Below, piece after piece: positions 7,995 to 16,333 of a stretch of DNA of 29,491 nt. Position numbers and translations under genes: made by a program. The first letter of the stretch is position 1, and each line of letters starts with the position of its first letter. The DNA lies in contig JAKFDA010000032.1 in NCBI GenBank assembly GCA_036676355.1, positions 1 through 29,491 on the forward strand. Reading direction: 5' to 3'. A model generated the notes under the pieces. The model saw only the letters and a list, made by a program, of their open reading frames with translations, was not told the DNA's origin and searched no databases. This DNA comes from ZC4RG42 sp036676355 (lineage in GTDB: Bacteria > Pseudomonadota > Gammaproteobacteria > Burkholderiales > SG8-39).

Positions 7995-9175
7995 GCAAAC
8001 CTCACCAGATTCTGGTGCTGAACCAGATTTCGGCCAGCGGACTCAAACGCTTTCCCGCCGAGACATATCAGGTCGCCAAGGACATCGCGCAACCGGAGGC
8101 GATCCTCGTGCGTTCGGCCGACATGCACACCATGATCATTCCCGAGAGCGTGAAAGCCATCGGTCGTGCCGGCGCCGGCACCAACAATATTCCGGTCAAG
8201 GCGATGAGTGCGCGCGGCGTGCCGGTGTTCAATACCCCGGGCGCGAACGCCAATGCCGTCAAGGAACTCGTCCTGGCCGGCATGCTGATCGGCGCGCGCA
8301 ATCTCGGTCCGGCGATCCGTTTCGTGGGCGAACTGGAAGGCGAGGGCGAAGCGCTGGAAGTGCGCGTCGAGGACGGCAAGAAGCAGTTCGCCGGAATGGA
8401 GCTCGCACATCACACGCTCGGCATTGTCGGTTTGGGAAAGATCGGCAGCCTCGTGGCGGATTCCGCGATCAAGCTCGGCATGCATGTGATCGGCTACGAT
8501 CCGCATATCACCGTCGATGCGGCCTGGAGTCTGCCGTCGCAGGTGAAGCGCGTGCATTCCATCGCAGACGTGCTGCGCGCCAGCCATTTCGTCAGCCTGC
8601 ATATCCCGCTCATGCCGGAGACGCGCGGCATCGTCAACACGGCCGTGCTGGATGCGGCGCGACCGGGCCTGGTACTGCTTAATTTTTCGCGCGAAGCGAT
8701 CGTCGACGAGCACGCCGTCGCGGCCGCCCTGAGCAATCGGCGGCTGAAGTATTACATCAGCGATTTCCCCTCGACCGCACTGCGCGGGCACCCCTGCGTG
8801 ATCGCGTTGCCGCATCTGGGCGCATCGACGCGCGAGGCCGAGGAAAACTGCGCCATCATGGTGGTCGATCAGGTGCGCGAGTATCTGGAAGACGGTTGCG
8901 TACGCAACGCCGTAAATTTTCCCGACGTGACGATGACGCGCGAGGCGCCCTATCGCGTTGCGATAGCCAATGCCAACGTGCCGAATATGGTCGGGCAGAT
9001 TTCCACGACCATGGCGAAAGCCGGCTTGAACATTCACAATATGATGAACAAATCGAAGGGCGATATGGCTTACACGCTCGTCGATATGGACAGCCCGGTG
9101 TCCGATGACGTGATCGGTAACATCGCGCGCATCGACGGCGTGTTGACCGTCCGCTACTTACCGGCGCAGCAATGA
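7991..9175 (+). CDS. serA: Short-type D-3-phosphoglycerate dehydrogenase
   Basis: A 394-residue D-isomer-specific 2-hydroxyacid dehydrogenase, most likely 3-phosphoglycerate dehydrogenase, which makes the substrate of the adjacent SerC. The NAD-binding motif is GIVGLGKIG (residues 144-152). The catalytic arginine is R234 in LNFSREAIVD and the histidine is H275 in LPHLGASTREAEEN. A C-terminal ACT domain spans about 316-394 (VPNMVGQISTTMAKAGLN). It lacks the intervening domain of long PGDHs. The segment that in E. coli SerA carries E269 (DVFPTEP) reads SDFPSTA here, so the usual glutamate is replaced by T262; a DFP signature recurs in short PGDHs as far as I recall. It overlaps serC and pheA by 4 nt each. 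Substrate is inferred from context. Confidence 0.83.
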   Translation: MSKPHQILVLNQISASGLKRFPAETYQVAKDIAQPEAILVRSADMHTMIIPESVKAIGRAGAGTNNIPVKAMSARGVPVFNTPGANANAVKELVLAGMLIGARNLGPAIRFVGELEGEGEALEVRVEDGKKQFAGMELAHHTLGIVGLGKIGSLVADSAIKLGMHVIGYDPHITVDAAWSLPSQVKRVHSIADVLRASHFVSLHIPLMPETRGIVNTAVLDAARPGLVLLNFSREAIVDEHAVAAALSNRRLKYYISDFPSTALRGHPCVIALPHLGASTREAEENCAIMVVDQVREYLEDGCVRNAVNFPDVTMTREAPYRVAIANANVPNMVGQISTTMAKAGLNIHNMMNKSKGDMAYTLVDMDSPVSDDVIGNIARIDGVLTVRYLPAQQ

Positions 9176-10245
9176 GCGAAGACGAAATTCAGAAACATCG
9201 CGCGGCGATCGATCGTTACGACGACGAACTCCTCAAACTGATCAGCGAACGCTCGCAGCATGTCAAGGCGGTCGGCCGCATCAAGGGCGCCGACGCGCAG
9301 AAGCAGCGACCCGATCGCGAGGCGCAGATTCTGCGCCGCATGGCGGCGGCCAATCCCGGCCCGCTGTCGAACGAAGCGGTGATGGCGATCTGGCGCGAAT
9401 TGATCAGTCAGAGCATGGCGCTGGAACAGCGGCTGGTGGTGTCGTATCTCGGACCGGCGGGCACGTTCAGCCATGTCGCGGCCAAACAGCATTTCGGCAC
9501 CGCACCGGAACTGGTGCCGTGCGCATCCATCGATGAAGTGATGCGGCAGGCCGAAACCGGCACCGCCGATTTCGCTGTCGTGCCGGTGGAAAATTCCACC
9601 GAAGGCGCGGTCGGTCGCACGCTCGATCTGCTGTTGCAGACGCCGCTGCAGATCGGCGCGGAAATCGTCCTGCGCGTGCGCCAGAATCTGCTGCGCAAAT
9701 CGAATACGCTGGAAGGTGCCACGCGGGTGTATTCGCATTCGCAATCGCTCGCGCAGTGTCAGGGCTGGCTGGCGCGACAGCTGCCGAGCGCGGCGCGGAT
9801 TCCGGTGGCGAGCAATGCCGAAGCGGCGCGCCTGGCGGCCAGCGAACCCGACGCCTGCGCGATCGGTCCGACGCTTGCGGCGGAACATTACGGCCTGCAT
9901 GTCGTCGCGCCGGATATCGAAGACGAGCCGAATAACGCCACGCGTTTTCTGGTGCTGGGCAATGTGAAGTGCGGTGCGACCGGCGACGACCTGACTTCCA
10001 TCGTGATGTCGGCGCCCAATCGTCCCGGTGCCGTGCATGGTTTGCTGACGCCGCTGGCGACGCATGGCATCAGCATGAGCCGCATCGAGTCGCGCCCGTC
10101 CCGCATGGCGCGCTGGGAATACATGTTTTACGTCGATCTGCTCGGCCATGCCGATGAAGATCGGATGGCGTCCGTGCTGAAGGAACTGAAAGACCTCGCG
10201 CCGTTTCTTAAAGTGCTCGGCTCTTATCCACGCGCACCCCGATGA
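9172..10245 (+). CDS. pheA: Bifunctional chorismate mutase / prephenate dehydratase
   Basis: The P-protein (357 residues) turns chorismate into prephenate and then phenylpyruvate for phenylalanine. An N-terminal chorismate mutase domain (about 1-90) has R10/R28-region helices and KxxDxxRE-like KQRPDREAQIL. The prephenate dehydratase domain begins at YLGPAGTFSHVAA and contains VVPVENSTEGAV and the catalytic TRF at 257-259 (NATRFLVLG). The C-terminal ACT domain carries the feedback motif IESRPSR, so inhibition by phenylalanine is expected. It overlaps the genes on both sides by ATGA, which implies coupled translation. The length is normal and the assignment secure. Confidence 0.96.
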   Translation: MSEDEIQKHRAAIDRYDDELLKLISERSQHVKAVGRIKGADAQKQRPDREAQILRRMAAANPGPLSNEAVMAIWRELISQSMALEQRLVVSYLGPAGTFSHVAAKQHFGTAPELVPCASIDEVMRQAETGTADFAVVPVENSTEGAVGRTLDLLLQTPLQIGAEIVLRVRQNLLRKSNTLEGATRVYSHSQSLAQCQGWLARQLPSAARIPVASNAEAARLAASEPDACAIGPTLAAEHYGLHVVAPDIEDEPNNATRFLVLGNVKCGATGDDLTSIVMSAPNRPGAVHGLLTPLATHGISMSRIESRPSRMARWEYMFYVDLLGHADEDRMASVLKELKDLAPFLKVLGSYPRAPR

Positions 10246-11375
10246 TTTCTTCCGTTCTCGACCCCTGCGAGCTTGCGCCCGCACATATCCGCGGCATCGC
10301 GCCCTATCAGCCGGGCAAGCCGATCACCGAGTTGGCGCGCGAACTGAGGCTCGATCCCGCGTCGATCGTCAAACTGGCGTCCAACGAAAATCCGCTCGGC
10401 ATGTCGTCGCGCGTGCGCGAAGCGATCCGCGCGGCGCTGCCCGAACTGCATCGCTATCCGGATAATTTCGAGCTGCTGCAAAGCCTCGCCCAGCGACTCA
10501 ATATGCCGATCGGCTGCATCGTGCCGGGTAATGGCTCCAACGATTTGCTCGAGATGGCGGCGTCCGTGTTTCTAGGTCCCGGCCGTTCGGCGGTCTTTTC
10601 GCAACACGCTTTCGCCGTCTATCCGCTCGCCACGCAGGCGCGCGGCGCACGCAGCATTGTGGTGCGGGCCGACGGTTATGCTCACGATCTGGACGCGATG
10701 CAGCGCGCCATCGCCGACGATACTTCGGTCGTGTTCATCGCCAATCCGAACAATCCGACCGGCACCATGCTGTCGGCCGACGCATTACAAGCGTTTCTGC
10801 GCAAGGTGCCGTCGCATGTCATCGTCGTGCTGGACGAGGCCTACAACGAATATCTGCCCGCGGCGGTGAATTACGACAGCCGCAGTTGGTTGCCGGCGCA
10901 TCCCAATCTGATCATCACGCGGACTTTCTCGAAGGCCTATGGGCTGGCCGGCCTGCGTGTCGGTTATGCGCTGTGCGATGAACGCGTCGCAGCATTGCTG
11001 AACCGAGTACGACAGCCGTTCAATGTCAACAATCTTGCGCTCGTTGCCGCGCGCGCGGCGTTGGACGATCAGGAATTCGTACGGACCAGCCATGCGCTCA
11101 ATCGGACCGGCATGTCGCAATTGGAAAACGCATTCGAGGCACTCGATCTGCGCTGGATACCTTCCTACGGTAATTTCGTCAGCGTCGAAATGCCGCGTGT
11201 GGACGGCGTCAGTCAGGGCAGCGTGGTGTATCAGAAGCTGCTCCGCGCCGGTGTGATCGTGCGACCGGTGGGCGGCTACGACATGCCGGACCATCTGCGC
11301 GTGACGGTGGGGCGGCCGCAGGAAAACGAGCGTTTCCTGCATGCGCTCGCAAGCGCGCTCGGCAAGGAGCTTTGA
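10242..11375 (+). CDS. hisC: Histidinol-phosphate / aromatic aminotransferase
   Basis: A 377-residue class I/II PLP aminotransferase of the HisC type. The PLP lysine is K231 in RTFSKAYGLAGLRVG. Other motifs are KLASNENPLG, IANPNNPTGT and VVLDEAYNEYL. The nominal reaction is histidinol-phosphate:2-oxoglutarate transamination. Since the gene sits between pheA and tyrA, it probably also or mainly transaminates phenylpyruvate or 4-hydroxyphenylpyruvate; other his genes are not present here. It overlaps pheA by 4 nt, and its stop codon abuts the tyrA start with no gap. The end of this gene holds the tyrA ribosome site AAGGAG (11364-11369). Confidence 0.93.
   Translation: MISSVLDPCELAPAHIRGIAPYQPGKPITELARELRLDPASIVKLASNENPLGMSSRVREAIRAALPELHRYPDNFELLQSLAQRLNMPIGCIVPGNGSNDLLEMAASVFLGPGRSAVFSQHAFAVYPLATQARGARSIVVRADGYAHDLDAMQRAIADDTSVVFIANPNNPTGTMLSADALQAFLRKVPSHVIVVLDEAYNEYLPAAVNYDSRSWLPAHPNLIITRTFSKAYGLAGLRVGYALCDERVAALLNRVRQPFNVNNLALVAARAALDDQEFVRTSHALNRTGMSQLENAFEALDLRWIPSYGNFVSVEMPRVDGVSQGSVVYQKLLRAGVIVRPVGGYDMPDHLRVTVGRPQENERFLHALASALGKEL
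11364..11369 (+). promoter_or_regulatory. Ribosome binding site fixing the TTG start of tyrA
   Basis: AAGGAG lies 6 nt before TTG 11376, inside the last codons of hisC. It supports a TTG start exactly abutting the hisC stop codon. Confidence 0.75.
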
Positions 11376-12266
11376 TTGGCGGTGCTGGAAAAAGCGGCAA
11401 TCATCGGCGTCGGTCTGATCGGCGGATCGTTCGCGCTGGCGCTCAGGAATGCCGGCGCGGTGCGTCATATCGTCGGCGTCGGTCGCGATGAGACCAATCT
11501 GCAACAGGCCATTGCACGCGGCGTGATCGATGAAGCGGAGCGCGACGTGGCGAAGGCGGCGCGCGATGCCGACCTCATTTTCGTTGCGACGCCGGTCGGC
11601 GCGATGGCCGATATTTTTGCGCGCATCGCCCCGGTCATGAAAACCACCGCGCTGATTACCGACGGCGGCAGCACCAAGCAGAGCGTGATCGACGCGGCGC
11701 GCAGCGCACTCGGTCCGACGCGCATCGGTCGCTTCGTTCCTTCGCATCCGGTCGCAGGCTCGGAAAAAAGCGGCGCGGTGGCGGCGGGCAGCGCGCTGTT
11801 TCGCGATCGCGAAGTGGTATTGACGCCACTGCCCGAGAATGCGCCCGCGGATGTCGAGCGCATCCGCGCGCTATGGATGGCGTGCGGTGCGCGCGTCGTC
11901 GATATGACGCCGGCGCAACACGACGCCGTGATGGCGGCCGTCAGCCACGCGCCGCATTTCGTCGCCTTTGCCTACATGCATGCGATCGGCACCGGGCGCG
12001 ATCCGGCCGACGTGCTGGCGCATGCCGGCGGCGGATTCCGCGATTTCACCCGCCTCGCTTCCAGTCATCCGCGCATGTGGAGCGACATCTGCATGGCCAA
12101 CCGCGCGGCCTTGCTGGTCGAACTGGGACGATTCGAGCAGGCCACGGCGGAGCTGCGTACATTGCTGCAGCAGCATGATGCGGCCGGGCTGGAGGAGCGT
12201 TTCACCAACGCGCGCGCGTTGCGCGACGCGTGGGCGCGCGTGGTTCCGCCGGCCGAGGGAGAGTAG
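11376..12266 (+). CDS. tyrA: Prephenate dehydrogenase
   Basis: TyrA (296 residues) oxidatively decarboxylates prephenate to 4-hydroxyphenylpyruvate for tyrosine; some relatives use arogenate. The N-terminal Rossmann motif is IIGVGLIGGSFALAL (residues 9-23). Then come TDGGSTKQS and the catalytic histidine region PSHPVAGSEKSG. The helical dimerisation part has AAVSHAPHFVAFAYM. There is no chorismate mutase or ACT domain, in keeping with PheA supplying the mutase. The start is TTG (AAGGAG 6 nt upstream), directly after the hisC stop. It is followed after 3 nt by aroA. NAD versus NADP preference cannot be judged safely by eye. Confidence 0.95.
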   Translation: MAVLEKAAIIGVGLIGGSFALALRNAGAVRHIVGVGRDETNLQQAIARGVIDEAERDVAKAARDADLIFVATPVGAMADIFARIAPVMKTTALITDGGSTKQSVIDAARSALGPTRIGRFVPSHPVAGSEKSGAVAAGSALFRDREVVLTPLPENAPADVERIRALWMACGARVVDMTPAQHDAVMAAVSHAPHFVAFAYMHAIGTGRDPADVLAHAGGGFRDFTRLASSHPRMWSDICMANRAALLVELGRFEQATAELRTLLQQHDAAGLEERFTNARALRDAWARVVPPAEGE

Positions 12267-12269
12267 TCG

Positions 12270-13574
12270 ATGTCAGCAGGGCGAGTGCCGTTTCTCGATC
12301 TGGCGCCGGTACGTTCGTTCAGCGGAACGGTCGCGCTGCCCGGTTCCAAAAGCATTTCAAACCGCACGCTGTTGCTCGCCGCCCTCGCCGAGGGCAGCAC
12401 CGAAGTCAAAGGTTTGCTCGCATCGGATGACACCGAGCGCATGCTCGATGCGCTGCGCGCGCTGGGCGTCGCGTGGATTCGGCGCGACGGCTCCGACGAC
12501 TATCTGGTGCAGGGTATCGGCGGGCTGTTCCCGATCAAACAGGCCGATCTATTTCTCGGCAATGCCGGGACCGCGTTTCGTCCGTTGACGGCGGTACTCG
12601 CGCTGGCCGGCGGCCACTACAAACTTTCCGGCGTGCCGCGCATGCACGAGCGCCCGATCGGCGATCTGGTGGATGCGCTGCGCCAGCTCGGTGCGGATAT
12701 CCGCTACGGTGCGAATGAGGGTTTCCCGCCGCTTGAAATCGTACGCGCCGAGCTCGCGCTCGACGCGCCCGTGCGGGTGCGCGGTGATGTGTCGAGCCAG
12801 TTCCTCACCGCGTTGCTGATGGCGCTGCCGATGACCGGCAAGGCCATGACGGTCGAAGTCGTCGGTGAACTGATCTCGAAGCCATACGTCGAGATCACCC
12901 TGAATCTGATGCGGCGTTTCGGCGTCACCGTGGAACGCAACGGCTGGCAGCGCTTCGATATGCCCGCCGGCCAGTGTTATCGCAGCCCCGGTCCGATCCA
13001 CGTCGAAGGGGACGCGTCCTCCGCTTCGTACTTTCTTGCGGCCGCCGCAATTGCGGGCGGACCGGTGCGGGTGGAAGGCATCGGCAAGGACAGCATTCAG
13101 GGCGACGTGCGCTTCGTCGAGGTGCTGGAACGCATGGGCGCACAGGTCTCGCTCGGCGACGGCTGGGTGGAAGCGCGCGGCATGGGCGGCAAGCTGCGCG
13201 CGCTCGATGCCGACTTGAACCATATTCCCGACGCCGCCATGACCGCCGCAGTGATGGCGCTGTACGCCGATGGGCCCAGCACGCTGCGCAACATCGCCAG
13301 CTGGCGGGTCAAGGAAACGGATCGGCTGGCCGCCATGGCGATCGAACTGCGCAAGGTCGGCGCCGAAGTGGAAGAGGGCGCGGATTATCTGCGCATCACG
13401 CCGCCGCAGACGTTGCAAAGCGCCGCCATCGATACTTATGACGACCACCGCATGGCGATGTGCTTCTCGCTCGTCGCGCTGGGCGGCGTGCCGGTGCGGA
13501 TCAACGATCCGGAATGCGTCAACAAGACCTTCCCGGAGTATTTCCGCGAATTCGAGCGGCTGGCACAGCGTTAA
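12270..13574 (+). CDS. aroA: 3-phosphoshikimate 1-carboxyvinyltransferase (EPSP synthase)
   Basis: AroA (434 residues) joins phosphoenolpyruvate to shikimate-3-phosphate, the penultimate step to chorismate. The N-terminal substrate loop is LPGSKSISNRTLLLAAL (K27, R32). The PEP-site loop is LGNAGTAFRPLTA, with the class I glycine and proline intact; by sequence it belongs to the glyphosate-sensitive class. Further motifs are SGVPRMHERPIGDLVDAL, RVKETDRLAAM and DTYDDHRMAMCFSL. It has a purine-rich ribosome site (GAGGGAGAG) before ATG 12270. It is the last gene of the tightly packed block; a 209-nt gap with a repeat element separates it from cmk. Confidence 0.97.
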   Translation: MSAGRVPFLDLAPVRSFSGTVALPGSKSISNRTLLLAALAEGSTEVKGLLASDDTERMLDALRALGVAWIRRDGSDDYLVQGIGGLFPIKQADLFLGNAGTAFRPLTAVLALAGGHYKLSGVPRMHERPIGDLVDALRQLGADIRYGANEGFPPLEIVRAELALDAPVRVRGDVSSQFLTALLMALPMTGKAMTVEVVGELISKPYVEITLNLMRRFGVTVERNGWQRFDMPAGQCYRSPGPIHVEGDASSASYFLAAAAIAGGPVRVEGIGKDSIQGDVRFVEVLERMGAQVSLGDGWVEARGMGGKLRALDADLNHIPDAAMTAAVMALYADGPSTLRNIASWRVKETDRLAAMAIELRKVGAEVEEGADYLRITPPQTLQSAAIDTYDDHRMAMCFSLVALGGVPVRINDPECVNKTFPEYFREFERLAQR

Positions 13575-13597
13575 AGCCAGACGTCAAAAGTCAAAAG

Positions 13598-13767
13598 CCT
13601 GAAACACAGAGTACACAGAGAACCACAGAGACCATAGAGAAGGCGAAAACCTTGAGTCGACAAAGCACGAAGACAACAAGTTTTATAAGAGCGTCTCTTG
13701 GTGTTCGGTTGTGTCTTGGCGGTTAAAGAGATCTTCTCTGTGTGCTCTGTGTACTCTGTGGTTCAAG
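13598..13767 (+). repeat. CACAGAG-type inverted repeat element between aroA and cmk
   Basis: The outer arms CCTGAAACACAGAGTACACAGAG (13598-13620) and CTCTGTGTACTCTGTGGTTCAAG (13745-13767) are reverse complements at 21 of 23 positions. Inside the arms more CACAGAG-like units continue (CCACAGAG, CATAGAG on the left; CTCTGTGTGCTCTGTG on the right), and the centre has CAAAGCACGAAGACA against TGTGTCTTGGCGG. Read on the minus strand the element spells NHRVHRAHRE, a peptide often seen in spurious small ORFs of other genomes, so this looks like a dispersed non-coding palindrome family. In mRNA it would form a long hairpin between aroA and cmk. No transposase is present. Confidence 0.8.
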
Positions 13768-13773
13768 ATTTTT

Positions 13774-13778
13774 AGAGG
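13774..13778 (+). promoter_or_regulatory. Ribosome binding site for the TTG start of cmk
   Basis: AGAGG lies 5 nt before TTG 13784. It supports starting cmk just after the repeat element and not at ATG 13742 inside it. Confidence 0.65.
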
Positions 13779-13783
13779 TTGAA

Positions 13784-14446
13784 TTGTCAGCAGCAATTCC
13801 CGTAATAGCCATTGATGGCCCTTCGGCCTCCGGCAAAGGCACTGTCGCCGAGCGCGTCGCCCACGCGCTCGGCTTTCATTACCTGGACAGCGGCGCGCTG
13901 TATCGCCTGGTCGCGCTGGCGGCGCAGCGTGCAAGCGTGGATGTCACGGACGAGCCGCGCGTGGCAGAACTGGCACGCGATCTGGATGTGCGTTTTGAAA
14001 GCGGCGAAATCTATCTGGCCGGGCATCCTGTGACCGGCGCCATCCGGGACGAGGCGGTCAGTACCGCTGCGTCGCATGTGGCAGCGCTCCCCACCGTGCG
14101 GACGGCCCTGCTGGAGCGTCAGCGCCGCTTCCGCCAGGCGCCCGGCCTGGTGGCCGACGGCCGAGACATGGCTTCAGTGGTATTTCCCGCGGCAGATCTC
14201 AAAATATTCCTCACCGCGAGCGTCGATACACGGGCTGCACGGCGCCATAAACAGTTGATGGACAAAGGAATCACTGCTAGCATCCGCACTCTTTCGCTCG
14301 ATTTGCGGGAGCGCGATGCGCGTGACGCGGCAAGGCCGGTCGCGCCGCTCAGGCAGATGCCCGATGCGCGATTGCTCGACACCACCGACATGTCTGTGGA
14401 TGCGGCCGTGACACAGGTATTGCAGTGGTACCGCGAATTGAGTTGA
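13784..14446 (+). CDS. cmk: Cytidylate kinase
   Basis: Cmk (220 residues) phosphorylates CMP and dCMP with ATP. The P-loop is GPSASGKGT (residues 12-20), preceded by IPVIAID. The NMP-binding part has YLDSGALYRLVAL, and VADGRDMASVVFPAADLKIFLTAS is a family signature (here ADGRDM, where many relatives have GRDIGT). The start is taken as TTG 13784 because MSAAIPVIAIDGP is the normal N-terminus and AGAGG lies 5 nt upstream. An in-frame ATG at 13742 would encode repeat-derived residues and is rejected. It is followed by rpsA after a 137-nt leader, the usual cmk-rpsA pairing. Confidence 0.94.
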   Translation: MSAAIPVIAIDGPSASGKGTVAERVAHALGFHYLDSGALYRLVALAAQRASVDVTDEPRVAELARDLDVRFESGEIYLAGHPVTGAIRDEAVSTAASHVAALPTVRTALLERQRRFRQAPGLVADGRDMASVVFPAADLKIFLTASVDTRAARRHKQLMDKGITASIRTLSLDLRERDARDAARPVAPLRQMPDARLLDTTDMSVDAAVTQVLQWYRELS

Positions 14447-14537
14447 AGAACAGGGAATGCCGATCCGGTGGCAAAGGCCTCGATCGGCGCTCCGCAGGGC
14501 GATGCACGCACCCGCGTGTATCGAGTGTGCAACCAAC

Positions 14538-14568
14538 CCGCCAGCGCCAGCCGGCGGAACTGATTTTT
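14538..14568 (+). other. Hairpin with T-run in the rpsA leader
   Basis: CCGCC (14538-14542) can pair with GGCGG (14553-14557) over a 10-nt loop, and T6 follows at 14563-14568, 15 nt before the rpsA ATG. It could be an attenuator, an S1 autoregulatory structure or chance; the stem is short. Confidence 0.3.
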
Positions 14569-14583
14569 TAGGTCACTTTCTTT

Positions 14584-16305
14584 ATGTCTACAGTTTCCCC
14601 CGCAGTTGAAACGCCCTCCGCGGAAAGCTTTGCCGCGCTCTTCGAAGAGAGCTTGAGCCGCAAAGAAATGCGGATCGGCGAAGTTATCACTGCGGAAGTC
14701 GTCCGCATGGACCAGAATTTCGTGGTGGTGAATGCAGGGCTGAAGTCCGAGTCGTTCATTCCCGTCGAAGAGTTCCGCGATGATCGCGGCGAACTCAGCG
14801 TCAATATCGGCGATTTTGTCAGCGTGGCCATCGAAGCCCTCGAAGACGGCTACGGCGAGACCCGCCTGTCGCGCGACAAGGCGAAGCGTCTGGCAGCCTG
14901 GCTGGACCTCGAGAAAGCGCTTGAAGAACAAGCCATCGTGCAGGGCGTTATCACCGGCAAGGTGAAGGGCGGCCTGACCGTCATGATCAACGGCATCCGC
15001 GCATTCCTGCCCGGCTCACTGGTCGATATGCGTCCGGTGAAAGACACGACACCGTATGAAGGCAAGCAGATGGACTTCAAAGTCATCAAGCTTGACCGCA
15101 AACGCAACAACGTCGTTGTTTCCCGCCGCGCCGTGCTGGAACAGACCGCCGGCGCCGAACGCGAAGAACTGCTCAAGACGCTGCAGGAAGGCACGACCGT
15201 CAAGGGCATCGTCAAGAACATCACCGACTACGGCGCGTTTGTGGATCTGGGAGGCATCGACGGTCTGCTGCACATCACCGATCTGGCATGGCGTCGCGTG
15301 AAGCATCCGACCGAAGTGCTCAACGTTGGCGACGAAGTCACCGCCAAGGTGCTGCGTTTCGACCAGGAAAAGAACCGCGTCTCGCTCGGCATGAAGCAGC
15401 TCGGCGAAGATCCGTGGGTCGGTCTGTCGCGTCGTTACCCCACTGGCACACGTCTGTTCGGCAAGGTTACCAACCTGACCGACTACGGCGCCTTCGTGGA
15501 AGTGGAGCAGGGCATCGAAGGTCTGGTGCACGTTTCCGAAATGGACTGGACCAACAAGAACGTCCATCCGTCCAAGGTCGTGCAACTGGGCGACGAAGTA
15601 GAAGTCATGATCCTCGAAATCGACGAAGATCGCCGCCGTATTTCGCTCGGCATGAAACAGTGCATGCCCAATCCGTGGGACGAGTTTTCGCAGAATCACC
15701 GCAAGGGCGACAAGGTGCGCGGCCAGATCAAATCGATCACCGACTTCGGTGTCTTCATCGGCCTGCCCGGTGGCATCGACGGCCTGGTGCATCTGTCCGA
15801 TCTGTCGTGGTCTGCGCCCGGCGAAGAGGCCGTACGCAACTACAAGAAAGGCGATGAACTGGAAGCCATGGTGCTGGCTATCGACGTCGAGCGTGAACGC
15901 ATTTCGCTCGGCATCAAACAGCTCGAAGGCGATCCGTTCAACAGTTTCGTCGCGACCAACGAAAAAGGCGCGATGGTGCGCGGCACGGTGCAAAGCGTAG
16001 ATGCCAAGGGCGCAGTCATTCTGCTGGCCGGCGACATCGAAGGTTATCTGCGCGCATCGGAAATTTCGCGCGATCGCGTCGAAGATGCACGTACGCATCT
16101 GAAGGAAGGCGACACGGTGAATGCGATGATCATCAACATCGATCGCAAGAACCGTTCGATCAACCTGTCGATCAAGGCCAAGGATGCGGCCGAAGAAGAA
16201 GGCGCCGTGGCCAAGCTGCAAAGCGAAGCGGCGGCAAGCTCGGGCAGCACCAGTCTTGGTGCGCTGTTGAAAGCCAAGCTCGATAACAAAAATGCGCAGC
16301 AGTAG
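14584..16305 (+). CDS. rpsA: 30S ribosomal protein S1
   Basis: S1 (573 residues) brings mRNA to the 30S subunit, especially messages with weak ribosome sites. Six S1 repeats are visible. The first begins GEVITAEVVRMDQNFVVVNAGLKSESF and the second is a degenerate copy. Repeats 3-6 contain TDYGAFVDLGGIDGLLH, TDYGAFVEVEQGIEGLVH, TDFGVFIGLPGGIDGLVH and a final divergent copy, each ending near ISLGxKQ. It starts at ATG 14584 with only a weak AGG upstream; lack of a proper ribosome site is usual for rpsA, which is translationally autoregulated in E. coli. It is followed by ihfB after 28 nt. Confidence 0.98.
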   Translation: MSTVSPAVETPSAESFAALFEESLSRKEMRIGEVITAEVVRMDQNFVVVNAGLKSESFIPVEEFRDDRGELSVNIGDFVSVAIEALEDGYGETRLSRDKAKRLAAWLDLEKALEEQAIVQGVITGKVKGGLTVMINGIRAFLPGSLVDMRPVKDTTPYEGKQMDFKVIKLDRKRNNVVVSRRAVLEQTAGAEREELLKTLQEGTTVKGIVKNITDYGAFVDLGGIDGLLHITDLAWRRVKHPTEVLNVGDEVTAKVLRFDQEKNRVSLGMKQLGEDPWVGLSRRYPTGTRLFGKVTNLTDYGAFVEVEQGIEGLVHVSEMDWTNKNVHPSKVVQLGDEVEVMILEIDEDRRRISLGMKQCMPNPWDEFSQNHRKGDKVRGQIKSITDFGVFIGLPGGIDGLVHLSDLSWSAPGEEAVRNYKKGDELEAMVLAIDVERERISLGIKQLEGDPFNSFVATNEKGAMVRGTVQSVDAKGAVILLAGDIEGYLRASEISRDRVEDARTHLKEGDTVNAMIINIDRKNRSINLSIKAKDAAEEEGAVAKLQSEAAASSGSTSLGALLKAKLDNKNAQQ

Positions 16306-16333
16306 CGCGAATCGGTAAGGCAGGGAGGCGCGC

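Noticed and set aside
7919..10284. Long minus-strand frames (372 and 376 codons) opposite the PGDH and pheA
   Set aside because: Shadow frames of overlapping, well-supported plus-strand genes; composition is typical of antisense noise.
13742..13783. Upstream ATG for cmk
   Set aside because: It is inside the palindromic repeat; TTG 13784 has a ribosome site and the normal protein start.
13683..13934. Minus-strand 83-codon frame containing NHRVHRAHRE
   Set aside because: This is the known sort of false gene created by the CACAGAG repeat; no start site or conserved fold.
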